A stretch of 10,890 nucleotides of DNA, taken from positions 1 through 10,890 of the forward strand of contig JABDPL010000100.1 in assembly GCA_013042825.1 (NCBI GenBank), in the 5' to 3' direction. This DNA comes from Flavobacteriaceae bacterium (GTDB lineage: Bacteria > Bacteroidota > Bacteroidia > Flavobacteriales > Flavobacteriaceae). Both the position numbers and the translations under genes were made by a program. Of this stretch, positions 1 through 7,378 are shown one piece after another (within the stretch, counting starts at the first letter, position 1; every line of letters begins with the position of its first letter). The notes beneath the pieces are model-generated. The model did not search any database and was not told where the DNA came from. It saw nothing but the letters and a program-made list of their open reading frames with translations.

Positions 1-206
1 ACATTATGCCGTTCAATGGCCGATCGTATGTCTTGCCTGCTTTTGGCATCGAGAATCTCAAATGGCCCAGAATTCACCACTTCAGCATTAGATTCCCGAA
101 TATCGGTTGCAATTACCTGATCTGTGCCATCCGATGCCCGCAATTCACGAACGAGTTCAGATCCTATCTGGCCGCAGGCACCTATAATGATTGTTTTTCT
201 TTGCAT
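1..206 (-). CDS. tdh: NAD-dependent L-threonine 3-dehydrogenase, short-chain (SDR) type, N-terminal part
   Basis: The gene runs off the left edge, leaving the first 68 codons. The protein begins MQRKTIIIGACGQIG, with a Rossmann glycine motif GxxGxxG at residues 9-15. Asp35, in VIATDIRE at the end of the second beta strand, is the acidic residue expected to hold the adenosine ribose of NAD+. The run GACGQIGSEL...VIATDIRE...FEILDA is what I know from Bacteroidota threonine dehydrogenases related to UDP-galactose epimerase, which oxidise L-threonine to 2-amino-3-oxobutyrate in the cytoplasm, usually upstream of glycine C-acetyltransferase. The start at ATG 206 is favoured because the fold begins immediately after it and a -7 promoter element lies just upstream. 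It is divergent from the lipoprotein gene. The catalytic Tyr/Lys lie outside the window, so another extended SDR (sugar-nucleotide epimerase) is the alternative. Confidence 0.75.
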   Translation of the reverse strand, partial: MQRKTIIIGACGQIGSELVRELRASDGTDQVIATDIRESNAEVVNSGPFEILDAKSRQDIRSAIERHN

Positions 207-219
207 CTGATTACAATCT

Positions 220-227
220 CAAAAATA
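220..227 (-). promoter_or_regulatory. Bacteroidota -7 element for the threonine dehydrogenase gene
   Basis: Read on the minus strand this is TATTTTTG, an exact match to TAnnTTTG, the -7 consensus of the Bacteroidota primary sigma factor. Thirteen bases separate it from the ATG at 206, so transcription would start only a few bases before the start codon. No clear -33 TTTG is present at the expected 19-21 base distance, so only half the promoter is supported. Confidence 0.5.
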
Positions 228-313
228 AGAACATTTTTGCTGCTCTGAGGAATGGTTTTACTAATATTTATGAACTAAATAATTTTGAGGTCTGATCATT
301 ATTTTTAAACGAA

Positions 314-321
314 TATCTTTG
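314..321 (+). promoter_or_regulatory. Bacteroidota -7 element close to the lipoprotein start
   Basis: TATCTTTG matches TAnnTTTG exactly. Only six bases lie between it and ATG 328, which predicts a leaderless or nearly leaderless mRNA. The nearest upstream TTTG (284-287) is 26 bases away, longer than the usual 19-21. It could be a chance match in AT-rich DNA, but it recurs at the same place before several genes here. Confidence 0.4.
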
Positions 322-327
322 TGGCTG

Positions 328-861
328 ATGAAACGATTGAAAACAATAATTTCTATGATCTGTATGCTCTCAGTTGTTCTATACAGCTGCAAATCTGAAG
401 TGGATCAGGAAAGTGGAGAGCAGTCAGAGCAGTCAGAAAACTACCAGAAGGTGACCCCAGATGATATCGGTGATCTGAAGTTTACGGAGTATGTATTGAG
501 CGATAAGGCTGTAGACGTAACCAAGGATTGGTTGAAGTTCAAGGAACTGAATAACCAAATAGAGTTACTAAAAACCTCAGATCTGTCATTCTTCGCAGAC
601 GATATTACCCTTCTCGAAGGATTTTTAACAGACCTTGAGGCCGAAATACCGGAAATTCTGAAGGAAACCTCTATTCTGGTGAGGCTGTCCGCACTGAAAA
701 CGACTATTTATAAATTCGAGGGGTCAGCCACTCTTCAAAGAGAATCAAAAGAGGCGGTGCTCCAATCGATTTCAGATTTGCTGGTAGCACATTCCAATCT
801 TATTTTCCAGATCAATAAAAAATTGGAAAAAGATGCGCAGCAAATACAGAAGCCTCAGTAA
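328..861 (+). CDS. Exported lipoprotein of unknown function, 177 residues
   Basis: I do not recognise a named family. The N-terminus is a lipoprotein signal: MKRLK, a hydrophobic stretch, then the lipobox LYSC with Cys21 as the lipidated residue. A short acidic, Ser/Gln/Glu-rich linker (about residues 22-42) follows. The rest looks mainly alpha-helical, with heptad-like leucine/isoleucine spacing around residues 85-170, and ends in a charged Lys/Gln-rich tail. The mature protein should sit on the outer membrane facing the periplasm or the surface. CKSE followed by further acidic residues is loosely like the lipoprotein export signal described in some Bacteroidota. ATG 328 is chosen over an in-frame TTG at 319 because it puts the basic MKRLK next to the hydrophobic core and because 319-321 falls inside the -7 element. 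It is divergent from the threonine dehydrogenase gene; no terminator is visible after it. Confidence 0.8.
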   Translation: MKRLKTIISMICMLSVVLYSCKSEVDQESGEQSEQSENYQKVTPDDIGDLKFTEYVLSDKAVDVTKDWLKFKELNNQIELLKTSDLSFFADDITLLEGFLTDLEAEIPEILKETSILVRLSALKTTIYKFEGSATLQRESKEAVLQSISDLLVAHSNLIFQINKKLEKDAQQIQKPQ

Positions 862-937
862 ATTCTTACATCACTGCAACATCCGTGCTGTTTATAGATA
901 ATTGACATCGATTCTACCATTTTTTTAAAAATTCTTT

Positions 938-945
938 TATTTTTG
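938..945 (+). promoter_or_regulatory. Bacteroidota -7 element for the T9SS propeller gene
   Basis: TATTTTTG matches TAnnTTTG exactly, 19 bases before ATG 965. It implies a leader of roughly a dozen bases and separate transcription from the preceding lipoprotein gene, although no terminator is visible in 862-937. A -33 TTTG at proper spacing is not evident. Confidence 0.45.
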
Positions 946-964
946 AGTGCTAAAAATTAAACTA

Positions 965-3900
965 ATGAAAAAATTATTACCGCTTATTGCATTTTTGATA
1001 GGATATGCGTGCTTTGGTCAATTCAATGAACTGGCCCCCTGGATGCAGGACTTCAACAACAGGTCGAGTATTTCAGAAATCAAATTCGATGATATTGTTG
1101 ACGCTTTTAACTCCTATTGGGAAACCCGTGATCCCCATGTAAAGGGTAGCGGATTCAAACCTTTCAAACGCTGGGAAGCATTCTGGCAGAACTTTGTAGA
1201 TGAAGACGGGTATTTGCCGACGTCGGCCGAGATCTGGGCCGGCTGGGAAGAAAAGCAGGCCATGGCGAACACCAGAAATCCGCTGGCCGATGAAAGCAAC
1301 TGGGTATCGCTCGGACCAACAGACTTTGCGAACAGGGACTTCTCAACGGCTAACATTGGCCGTGTAAACGTCGTAATTAAAGACCCGGGTAATGCGAACA
1401 CACTATATGCAGGAGCACCGTCAGGTGGTATCTGGAAATCAACCGATGCCGGGCAGACCTGGACACCCCTTTCCGATGAATTACCTCAAATAGGTGTATC
1501 GGGTATTGCCATCGATAAGAACGATTCGAATATCATTTACATCGCTACCGGTGATGACGCCAATTCAGATTCCTATGCGGTGGGTGTATTCAAATCAACA
1601 GATGGTGGATCTTCATGGTCTCAGACCGGGCTTAATCCTTCCAACTCACCTTCCGATATGAACGATATTTATATCGATCCTAATGATTCGAATAAACTTT
1701 GGGTGGCAACGAACAACGGGGTTTACAGAACAACCGATGCGGGGACGACCTGGACGAATACACTTGCCGGAATCAATGTTAAGGACATAAAGATCAAACC
1801 TGGTGACATCAATACCATTTATGCTGTGTCATCATCCAGTTTTTATAAATCGTCAAATGGCGGGGTATCTTTTTTCCCGACCGGCAGTGGTTTACCTGCA
1901 TCATCCGGACGACTGGTGATAGACGTAACCCCTGCTAATCCGAGCGTGGTTTATGCCATAAGTGCTACGACTTCCTGGGGTTATGGCGGGTTATACAAAT
2001 CAACCGACAGCGGGGTGACCTTTACTGAAAGCGCGAACAACGTAAATATTTTTGAAAGTACGCAGGCCTGGTATGACCTGGCACTTGCAGTTTCCGACAC
2101 AAATGAGGAAGAGGTTTATGTGGGTGTTCTGAACATCTGGAAATCCCTTAATGGTGGTGATACCTTCTCACAGGTGAACAGCTGGTTTCAGCATACGGCT
2201 TCATTTACACATGCCGATATCCATTTCCTGAGATTCTATGATAATGAACTCTATGCGGGTACCGATGGTGGCTTCTATAAATCGTCGAATGGTGGTGTTA
2301 CCTTTACCGACCTCACCGAGGGCATGGAGATATCACAGTTCTACCGTATAGACGTTTCGGAACAAACTTCTTCAAAAATCGCGGGAGGAACCCAGGACAA
2401 TGGAGGCTTTGGCTATTCGAGCGGATGGAATAACTATCACGGTGGTGACGGCATGGAAGGTGTTATCGATCCTAATAACGATAACCTCTATTACGGATTT
2501 ATGCAGTTCGGCCAGAACTTATTCGTCTCATCAGATTCCGGTCAAAGTGGAAGCCAGGCTTATGGCGGACCGTCCGGAGGAAACTGGATCACTCCTCTTG
2601 CCATCAACAATGAAAGTGAGGTATATGCAGGTTACACCAGCTTATATCGCTTTACAGGTTCGGGATTCCAGCAAGTATCTGCCAGTTTAGGTGGAAGCAT
2701 CGATGTACTGGAAATCGACCCTATAAATCCAGATTTCGTTTACGCAGCCGTTAATAACAGGTTGTACCGCAGTACAGATCGTGGTGTGAATTTTACACAG
2801 ATTCAGAATTTCAATAATTTCATTACTGCCATAGAAGTTAACAATAACAACAGCAACGTGGTTTATGTTGTACTGAGAGGCCTTAACGGTGACGTTCTGA
2901 GGTCAAATGATAGCGGAACCAACTTCAGCGACATTTCGGGCAGCTTACCATCGATCGCAAAACTCACCCTTAAACATCGTCCTGACGATCCGCTGAACAC
3001 ACTTTATATGGGTACGAGTGTTGGAATTTATCGCTATGACGACAACCTCAACGACTGGGAGGTATTTGAAAATAATCTTCCAAATTCTCCGGTAAGAGAC
3101 CTCGCTATCAACGTGGTTGATGAGGTCATTGTTGCAGGAACTTACGGTCGTGGAATTTGGATCAGCCCACTTCAATCTACCCAATTAGCATCGGATGATG
3201 TGAAGCTGGTGAGTATAAACAATCCGGTTTCGAATAATTTTGCCTGTGGTGACATCACCCCCCAGATCCAGGTAAAAAACAACGGACAAAACATCATAAA
3301 TCAAATCGATGTAACTTACAATATCGATGGTGGTGCCGACAACAATTTCACATGGAACGGTTCGCTTAATTCAGAGCAAACTGCATTCATAGACCTTCCG
3401 ACTATAACATTAGACAAGGGCGAGCATGACCTGGATGTTTCTGTAACTATTGCCAATGACACCTTTACAACAAATAACGATGGATCTAAATCATTTTTCG
3501 TCAATGATACCGGTGTTGCCCAATTGGTGAATACGTTTGAAACACCTGAGGAGGAACTCATCACCTACAACGATGGTAGTACTGGAATCCTGTTTGAACG
3601 AGGCGTTCCAAACGGAGCTGCTCTTAACACCGCTGTATCGGGAACCCAGGTATATGGTACCAATCTCGATAATAACTATCCGAACAATACCAAAGCTTAT
3701 TTGTTCTCACAATGTTATAACCTGAGTAATATTGTTGGCCCGGTCCTTAAATTCCACATGGCATTTGAGATCGAATTCGACTGGGACCTGGCATATGTAG
3801 AATACACAACCAACGGTGGTCAGAGCTGGTCATTACTGGGTACAGCTAACGATCCGAACTGGTATAACAGTTCGCGTTTTGCAGGCGATGGCATAGCCAA

Positions 3901-4339
3901 TGACTGTTACAACTGTGTCGGCGGACAATGGACAGGTACCAATACAACTATGACGGAATATTCATATGATCTCTCCCCTATATCTACAGAGGCGGAGGTG
4001 ATCTTCCGAATAGTATTTCATTCAGACCAGGCGATAGTGGAAGAAGGTATAATCGTCGATGATTTCTATGTTGACGGAACGCTTAGCACAGAGGAATTCA
4101 GCCTCGGACAAATAGGGGTATTCCCTAATCCGTCTTCCGGTATCTTTAACCTGCGTACCTCAAACATCGGTAGCTATGACTATACGGTAACCGACATCAC
4201 GGGCAAGGTGGTGTTACGAAATAATAATGTTCAGCAACAGGATCATCAACTGGATATGAACGGTTTTGCATCCGGTATGTATTTCCTGAATCTGGTTTCC
4301 GATGGACGTGTTCTGACGAAGAAATTAATAATAAAGTAG
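965..4339 (+). CDS. Large secreted Asp-box beta-propeller protein with T9SS type A sorting domain, 1124 residues
   Basis: Parts in order: a Sec signal peptide (MKKLLPLIAFLIGYACFG, probable cleavage before Gln19); an aromatic-rich N-terminal region (about 20-115) with GFKPFKRWEAFW; a WD40/sialidase/VPS10-like propeller (about 120-735) whose strands end in ten Asp-box motifs such as STDAGQTW and SSNGGVTF; a beta-sandwich, CARDB-like region (about 740-845); a jelly-roll/MAM-like region (about 855-1040) with VEYTTNGGQSW and IIVDDFYVDG; and a C-terminal T9SS domain (about 1050-1124) with FPNPSSG, TDITGKVV, GMYFLNL and a final KKLIIK. T9SS cargo crosses the outer membrane and is released or anchored to A-LPS after the tail is cut off. 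The propeller may bind glycans or proteins; no catalytic site is visible, so hydrolase activity should not be assumed. ATG 965 is preferred to the in-frame GTG 947 because the signal peptide begins there and GTG 947 is 1 base after the -7 element. Confidence 0.9.
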   Translation: MKKLLPLIAFLIGYACFGQFNELAPWMQDFNNRSSISEIKFDDIVDAFNSYWETRDPHVKGSGFKPFKRWEAFWQNFVDEDGYLPTSAEIWAGWEEKQAMANTRNPLADESNWVSLGPTDFANRDFSTANIGRVNVVIKDPGNANTLYAGAPSGGIWKSTDAGQTWTPLSDELPQIGVSGIAIDKNDSNIIYIATGDDANSDSYAVGVFKSTDGGSSWSQTGLNPSNSPSDMNDIYIDPNDSNKLWVATNNGVYRTTDAGTTWTNTLAGINVKDIKIKPGDINTIYAVSSSSFYKSSNGGVSFFPTGSGLPASSGRLVIDVTPANPSVVYAISATTSWGYGGLYKSTDSGVTFTESANNVNIFESTQAWYDLALAVSDTNEEEVYVGVLNIWKSLNGGDTFSQVNSWFQHTASFTHADIHFLRFYDNELYAGTDGGFYKSSNGGVTFTDLTEGMEISQFYRIDVSEQTSSKIAGGTQDNGGFGYSSGWNNYHGGDGMEGVIDPNNDNLYYGFMQFGQNLFVSSDSGQSGSQAYGGPSGGNWITPLAINNESEVYAGYTSLYRFTGSGFQQVSASLGGSIDVLEIDPINPDFVYAAVNNRLYRSTDRGVNFTQIQNFNNFITAIEVNNNNSNVVYVVLRGLNGDVLRSNDSGTNFSDISGSLPSIAKLTLKHRPDDPLNTLYMGTSVGIYRYDDNLNDWEVFENNLPNSPVRDLAINVVDEVIVAGTYGRGIWISPLQSTQLASDDVKLVSINNPVSNNFACGDITPQIQVKNNGQNIINQIDVTYNIDGGADNNFTWNGSLNSEQTAFIDLPTITLDKGEHDLDVSVTIANDTFTTNNDGSKSFFVNDTGVAQLVNTFETPEEELITYNDGSTGILFERGVPNGAALNTAVSGTQVYGTNLDNNYPNNTKAYLFSQCYNLSNIVGPVLKFHMAFEIEFDWDLAYVEYTTNGGQSWSLLGTANDPNWYNSSRFAGDGIANDCYNCVGGQWTGTNTTMTEYSYDLSPISTEAEVIFRIVFHSDQAIVEEGIIVDDFYVDGTLSTEEFSLGQIGVFPNPSSGIFNLRTSNIGSYDYTVTDITGKVVLRNNNVQQQDHQLDMNGFASGMYFLNLVSDGRVLTKKLIIK
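1439..2926 (+). repeat. Ten Asp-box (BNR) protein repeats within the propeller
   Basis: Motifs of the form S-x-[DN]-x-G-x-[TS]-[WF] start at residues 159, 211, 256, 296, 346, 394, 440, 522, 603 and 647 of the protein (DNA 1439, 1595, 1730, 1850, 2000, 2144, 2282, 2528, 2771, 2903). Spacing is 40-52 residues for the first seven and 44-82 later. The eighth, SSDSGQSG, lacks the terminal aromatic residue. The count and spacing fit more than one propeller or a large VPS10-like ten-bladed one. The DNA copies have diverged, so this is a structural repeat and not a recent tandem duplication. Confidence 0.8.
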
Positions 4340-4355
4340 AATACGGAATATATTC

Positions 4356-4386
4356 AGCGGCTGGAGATTATCCAGCCGCTTTTTTT
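4356..4386 (+). terminator. Intrinsic terminator after the T9SS propeller gene
   Basis: A perfect 9-bp stem, AGCGGCTGG (4356-4364) with CCAGCCGCT (4372-4380), closes a 7-base loop and runs directly into seven T residues (4380-4386). It lies 17 bases after the stop codon TAG (4337-4339) and separates this gene from the M13 peptidase gene. Confidence 0.93.
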
Positions 4387-4418
4387 ATATTTTCAGTCTC
4401 TTAATTTTTTGTTAATAT

Positions 4419-4457
4419 GTAACCTATTTCACGGGTTAGCCTCTAATAATAGGTAAC
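4419..4457 (+). promoter_or_regulatory. Inverted repeat upstream of the M13 peptidase gene
   Basis: GTAACCTATT (4419-4428) and AATAGGTAAC (4448-4457) are complementary at nine of ten positions across a 19-base spacer. The right arm ends 26 bases before ATG 4484. It could be an operator for a dimeric regulator or, if transcription starts upstream, a leader hairpin. I found no exact TAnnTTTG element in this gap, so promoter placement is open; a shorter TAACTTG (4454-4460) overlaps the right arm. Confidence 0.35.
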
Positions 4458-4483
4458 TTGTAATCCATATAATTTTCTAAAAA

Positions 4484-6547
4484 ATGAGTAAATATTTTAA
4501 ACATCTTTTAGCGGTTATGGCTTTGTCATTTTTGATATTGGCAGGCTGCAAAAAAGACAATGAACAAGCCAGTGCAGAAGAGGCCGTACCGGGAATTGAC
4601 CTGGAGCTTATGGATACTTCTGTCAGGCCACAAGACGATTTTTATAATTACGTGAATGGCACATGGATGAAAACCGCAACCATTCCTGACGAGGAATCCA
4701 GATGGGGTGGTTTTATGGTTCTTCGGAAGTCCACTAGAAAGGACGTTTTGGATATCATCAATACGGCAAAGGAATTGGGGACCTATGCTGAAGGAACCGA
4801 TCAAAAGAAGGCGCTTCTGATTTTCGAATCTGAATTAGATACCGTTGCCAGAACAGAAGCCGGAATCAAGCCTTTGCAACCGCTTCTGGAGGCTATTGAT
4901 GGTATAAACAGTGTGAGCGATATGCAAACCGTTTACGCCACCACTCTCGGTGTTTCTGCTCCTTTTATGGGACTAAGCTCTTTCCCCGATCTTAATGACA
5001 GCAGTATCAATGCTGCCTACATCGTTCCAGGAGGCCTTGGATTACCCGACAGGGATTACTATCTGGAACAGGATGATAAATCAAAGGAAAAACGACAGCA
5101 ATATGTTGATCATATAACCCGTATGCTTCAGTTTATCGATTACAGTGAAGCCGATGCCAAAGCAAGTGCTGAGCGAATCCTTGCCCTTGAAACACAACTT
5201 GCAGAACCAAGGCTGGACAAGGTTCAAAGCAGAGATGTAAGAAACTTCAACAATCCGAGATCTTTTGAACAATTGAGCGCCATGACACCAGCCATCGACT
5301 GGAATAAGTTCATGGATGAACTTGGTGTTGAAAAGGAATTGGATATGATCATGGTCATGCAGCCGAAATACATGGAAGCCTTGCAATCCTTCTTGAATGA
5401 AACTTCTGTTGACGATATCAAAACCCTTATGACCTGGAGCACCTTAAATGATGCTGCGCGATATCTCTCTCCTGAAATAGAAATGGCCAATTGGGATTTC
5501 TACAGCAAAACCTTGAGAGGAACCAAAGCGATGCGCCCGGCTGATGAACGCGCCCTGGGCACTGTTAACGGTTCGGTTGGAGAAGCGTTAGGTAAACTTT
5601 ATGTGGAAGCGAAATTCCCACCAGAAGCAAAGGAAAAGGCAGAAAAAATGATTGCTAATGTGATCAGGGCTTTCCAAAACAGAATCGAGGTGCTCGATTG
5701 GATGGGTGAGGAAACCAAGCAAAAAGCTATCGAAAAGCTCGATAAATTCACTGTTAAGATCGCCTATCCCGATGAGTGGGAAGACTATTCAGAACTCCAG
5801 GTAAAGGAAGAAAACAGCTTTGCAGAGAATATGATGGCTGTTGCCGACTGGGGATTAAAAAAGAACCTTTCAGAAATCGGTGAACCAGTCGATAAGACCG
5901 AATGGGGTATGCCTCCTCAAACGGTTAACGCTTATTTCAACCCTTTAAACAATGAGATTGTTTTCCCTGCAGCCATACTGCAACCACCGTTCTATAATTA
6001 TATGGCTGACGAGGCTGTGAATTATGGGGGCATAGGTGCTGTAATCGGACATGAGATCTCACATGCCTTTGATGATTCAGGTGCGCGTTTTGATGGTGAT
6101 GGAAATGTAAATAACTGGTGGACAGAAGAGGACCTTGTTGAATTTGAAAAGCGCGGTAATTCATTAGCTGAACAATACAGCAATATAGAGGTGCTGGACA
6201 GTGTTTTCATCAACGGTAAATTCACCCTGGGTGAAAACATCGGCGACCTTGGCGGATTATTAGGTGCCTACGATGGTTTGCAATTGTTTTTCGAGGAAAA
6301 TGGCCGTCCTGAAGATATTGACGGGTTTACCGCTGAGCAGCGATTCTTTATGTCCTGGGCAACCATATGGAGAACCCTAGCGAGGGAAGATTACCTGAGA
6401 ACACAGATAAAAACAGATCCACACTCTCCGGGGATATACAGGGCAACCCAGCCTTTGAGAAATGTCGATGCCTTCTACGAAGCTTTTGATGTTAAAGAAG
6501 GTGAAGCCATGTTTCTGGCTCCTGAAGAACGCGTCAGGATTTGGTAA
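4484..6547 (+). CDS. M13 family (neprilysin/PepO-like) zinc endopeptidase lipoprotein, 687 residues
   Basis: M13 enzymes cut oligopeptides on the amino side of hydrophobic residues. The N-terminus is a lipoprotein signal with lipobox LAGC (Cys22) followed by KKDNE, so the enzyme is membrane-anchored outside the cytoplasm. The M13 N-terminal helical domain starts with DDFYNYVNGTWM (about 52-63). The catalytic domain carries NAYFNP (Asn482, Ala483; substrate backbone binding), HEISH (zinc ligands His523 and His527, general base Glu524) and ENIGD (zinc ligand Glu584, Asp588). HSPGIYR supplies His647 and Arg653, equivalent to neprilysin His711 and Arg717 with the same 6-residue spacing. The protein ends in RVRIW, matching the family C-terminal Trp; the disulfide cysteines of animal neprilysins are absent, as usual in bacteria. 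Length is normal and all catalytic residues are intact. It stands alone between terminators; a 10-base inverted repeat lies upstream. Confidence 0.95.
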   Translation: MSKYFKHLLAVMALSFLILAGCKKDNEQASAEEAVPGIDLELMDTSVRPQDDFYNYVNGTWMKTATIPDEESRWGGFMVLRKSTRKDVLDIINTAKELGTYAEGTDQKKALLIFESELDTVARTEAGIKPLQPLLEAIDGINSVSDMQTVYATTLGVSAPFMGLSSFPDLNDSSINAAYIVPGGLGLPDRDYYLEQDDKSKEKRQQYVDHITRMLQFIDYSEADAKASAERILALETQLAEPRLDKVQSRDVRNFNNPRSFEQLSAMTPAIDWNKFMDELGVEKELDMIMVMQPKYMEALQSFLNETSVDDIKTLMTWSTLNDAARYLSPEIEMANWDFYSKTLRGTKAMRPADERALGTVNGSVGEALGKLYVEAKFPPEAKEKAEKMIANVIRAFQNRIEVLDWMGEETKQKAIEKLDKFTVKIAYPDEWEDYSELQVKEENSFAENMMAVADWGLKKNLSEIGEPVDKTEWGMPPQTVNAYFNPLNNEIVFPAAILQPPFYNYMADEAVNYGGIGAVIGHEISHAFDDSGARFDGDGNVNNWWTEEDLVEFEKRGNSLAEQYSNIEVLDSVFINGKFTLGENIGDLGGLLGAYDGLQLFFEENGRPEDIDGFTAEQRFFMSWATIWRTLAREDYLRTQIKTDPHSPGIYRATQPLRNVDAFYEAFDVKEGEAMFLAPEERVRIW

Positions 6548-6557
6548 ACTAAAAAGC

Positions 6558-6588
6558 AAAAAAAAGCAGCCGGGAGGCTGCTTTTTTT
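6558..6588. terminator. Bidirectional intrinsic terminator between the M13 and TPR-like genes
   Basis: The stem GCAGCC (6566-6571) / GGCTGC (6576-6581) has a GGGA loop and is flanked by eight A residues on the left and seven T residues on the right, so it ends in a T tract on either strand. It follows the M13 stop by 10 bases on the plus strand and the TPR-like stop (6604) by 15 bases on the minus strand, serving both convergent genes. Confidence 0.92.
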
Positions 6589-6603
6589 ATTTATTCAAAA
6601 TTC

Positions 6604-7305
6604 TTAATTGTCCTTTGAAGGATTGTTCTTTTGTGCTAGTAGTGCATCCTTACTGATCTTGGCCAGATTAAACTCAGGAGCCTCAGCCAGGGCCTCATCC
6701 AAAACTGCAACAGCAGCGTCGATATTTGCCTTAGGGTCTTTTCTGAAGGTGATCAGGCCCTTTAAATATAAAAATGCTGCTTTGGCCGAAACCTGATAGG
6801 GAACCTGCGATTCATAAAATGTTCTCTGGATCTCATCTGTAGAATTTGCAATACCGTACTCTACGTGAGTCATGGCACCTTCCAGGTCATCCTGCTGGGT
6901 TTTCAGGTCGGCAAGCTCATATGCTATCAATACATTGGGTGATCGTCTGAATAATTCTTCAAACTGTTCGATGGCCAACTTACCCTGGTTCAGCGTCTGC
7001 AGGCAAACAGCTTTAACTTCTACGGCAATGTCGGAATCTGAAGGGTTATTTTCAATTCCAATCGTATTCAAGGCCTGAATATGACGACCGTCGTTCATAT
7101 AAAGCAAGGCCAAGGTGTCTTTACGCGACTGCTGGGGTTTCAGAATGTTTAAATGGGTGAGTGCGTTGATCACACCCTGAACATCTCCCTGGGCTTTCAT
7201 TTGTTTATAATAGGCTTCGTAATGCTGAAGTAACTGGGAATTGCTTTGGGCATCGACTGAAACTCCGGCCATTAAAATCAAAGCTAACAATAATAATCGC
7301 TTCAT
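6604..7305 (-). CDS. Exported TPR-like helical repeat protein, 233 residues
   Basis: A clear Sec signal peptide (MKRLLLLALILMAGVSVDA, likely cleaved before Gln20) is followed by an all-helical protein with tetratricopeptide-like pairs: a helix containing DVQGVINALTHLNILKP (about 42-58), an IEQFEELFRRSPN motif (about 112-124), LEGAMTHVEYGIAN (about 140-153) and AAVAVLDEALAEAPEFN (about 200-216). The A/L plus P-at-the-end pattern is characteristic of TPR units, which act as protein-binding scaffolds. With no lipobox or transmembrane segment after cleavage it should be soluble in the periplasm. The partner is unknown. It lies 73 bases downstream of the M28 gene on the same strand but has its own -7 element, so it may be transcribed both alone and by read-through. 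It ends at the shared bidirectional terminator. Confidence 0.82.
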   Translation of the reverse strand: MKRLLLLALILMAGVSVDAQSNSQLLQHYEAYYKQMKAQGDVQGVINALTHLNILKPQQSRKDTLALLYMNDGRHIQALNTIGIENNPSDSDIAVEVKAVCLQTLNQGKLAIEQFEELFRRSPNVLIAYELADLKTQQDDLEGAMTHVEYGIANSTDEIQRTFYESQVPYQVSAKAAFLYLKGLITFRKDPKANIDAAVAVLDEALAEAPEFNLAKISKDALLAQKNNPSKDN

Positions 7306-7330
7306 ATCATCTATCTTTTTTAATTGTTGG

Positions 7331-7338
7331 CAAAACTA
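7331..7338 (-). promoter_or_regulatory. Bacteroidota promoter -7 element for the TPR-like gene
   Basis: On the minus strand this reads TAGTTTTG, an exact TAnnTTTG match, 25 bases before ATG 7305. ATTG on the same strand lies 22 bases upstream of it, close to the usual 19-21 base spacing for the -33 TTTG. This is good support for independent transcription of the TPR-like gene. Confidence 0.55.
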
Positions 7339-7378
7339 GTTAAATAAGATCTAACAAGACCAATGCCAAAGCCTTTAA

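Noticed and set aside
6..248. Plus-strand open frame of 80 codons opposite the threonine dehydrogenase fragment
   Set aside because: It is antisense to a clear Rossmann-fold coding region and its product shows no recognisable domain or export signal.
265..281. Small palindrome TATTTA-TGAAC-TAAATA between the divergent genes at the left
   Set aside because: Only six A/T pairs in AT-rich DNA, with no relation to promoter elements; chance is likely.
319..327. TTG at 319 as start of the lipoprotein gene
   Set aside because: It overlaps the -7 element and adds residues before the basic MKRLK that normally opens a signal peptide; ATG 328 is better.
947..964. GTG at 947 as start of the T9SS propeller gene
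   Set aside because: It lies 1 base after the -7 element, upstream of the likely transcription start; ATG 965 gives a normal signal peptide.
995..1020. Cys16 in the propeller protein signal peptide as a lipobox cysteine
   Set aside because: The preceding residues Gly-Tyr-Ala do not fit a lipobox, and the T9SS tail points to a Sec peptide cleaved before Gln19.
2945..3564. Minus-strand open frames inside the propeller gene
   Set aside because: They are shadows of a continuous plus-strand gene with clear protein motifs and have no supporting features of their own.
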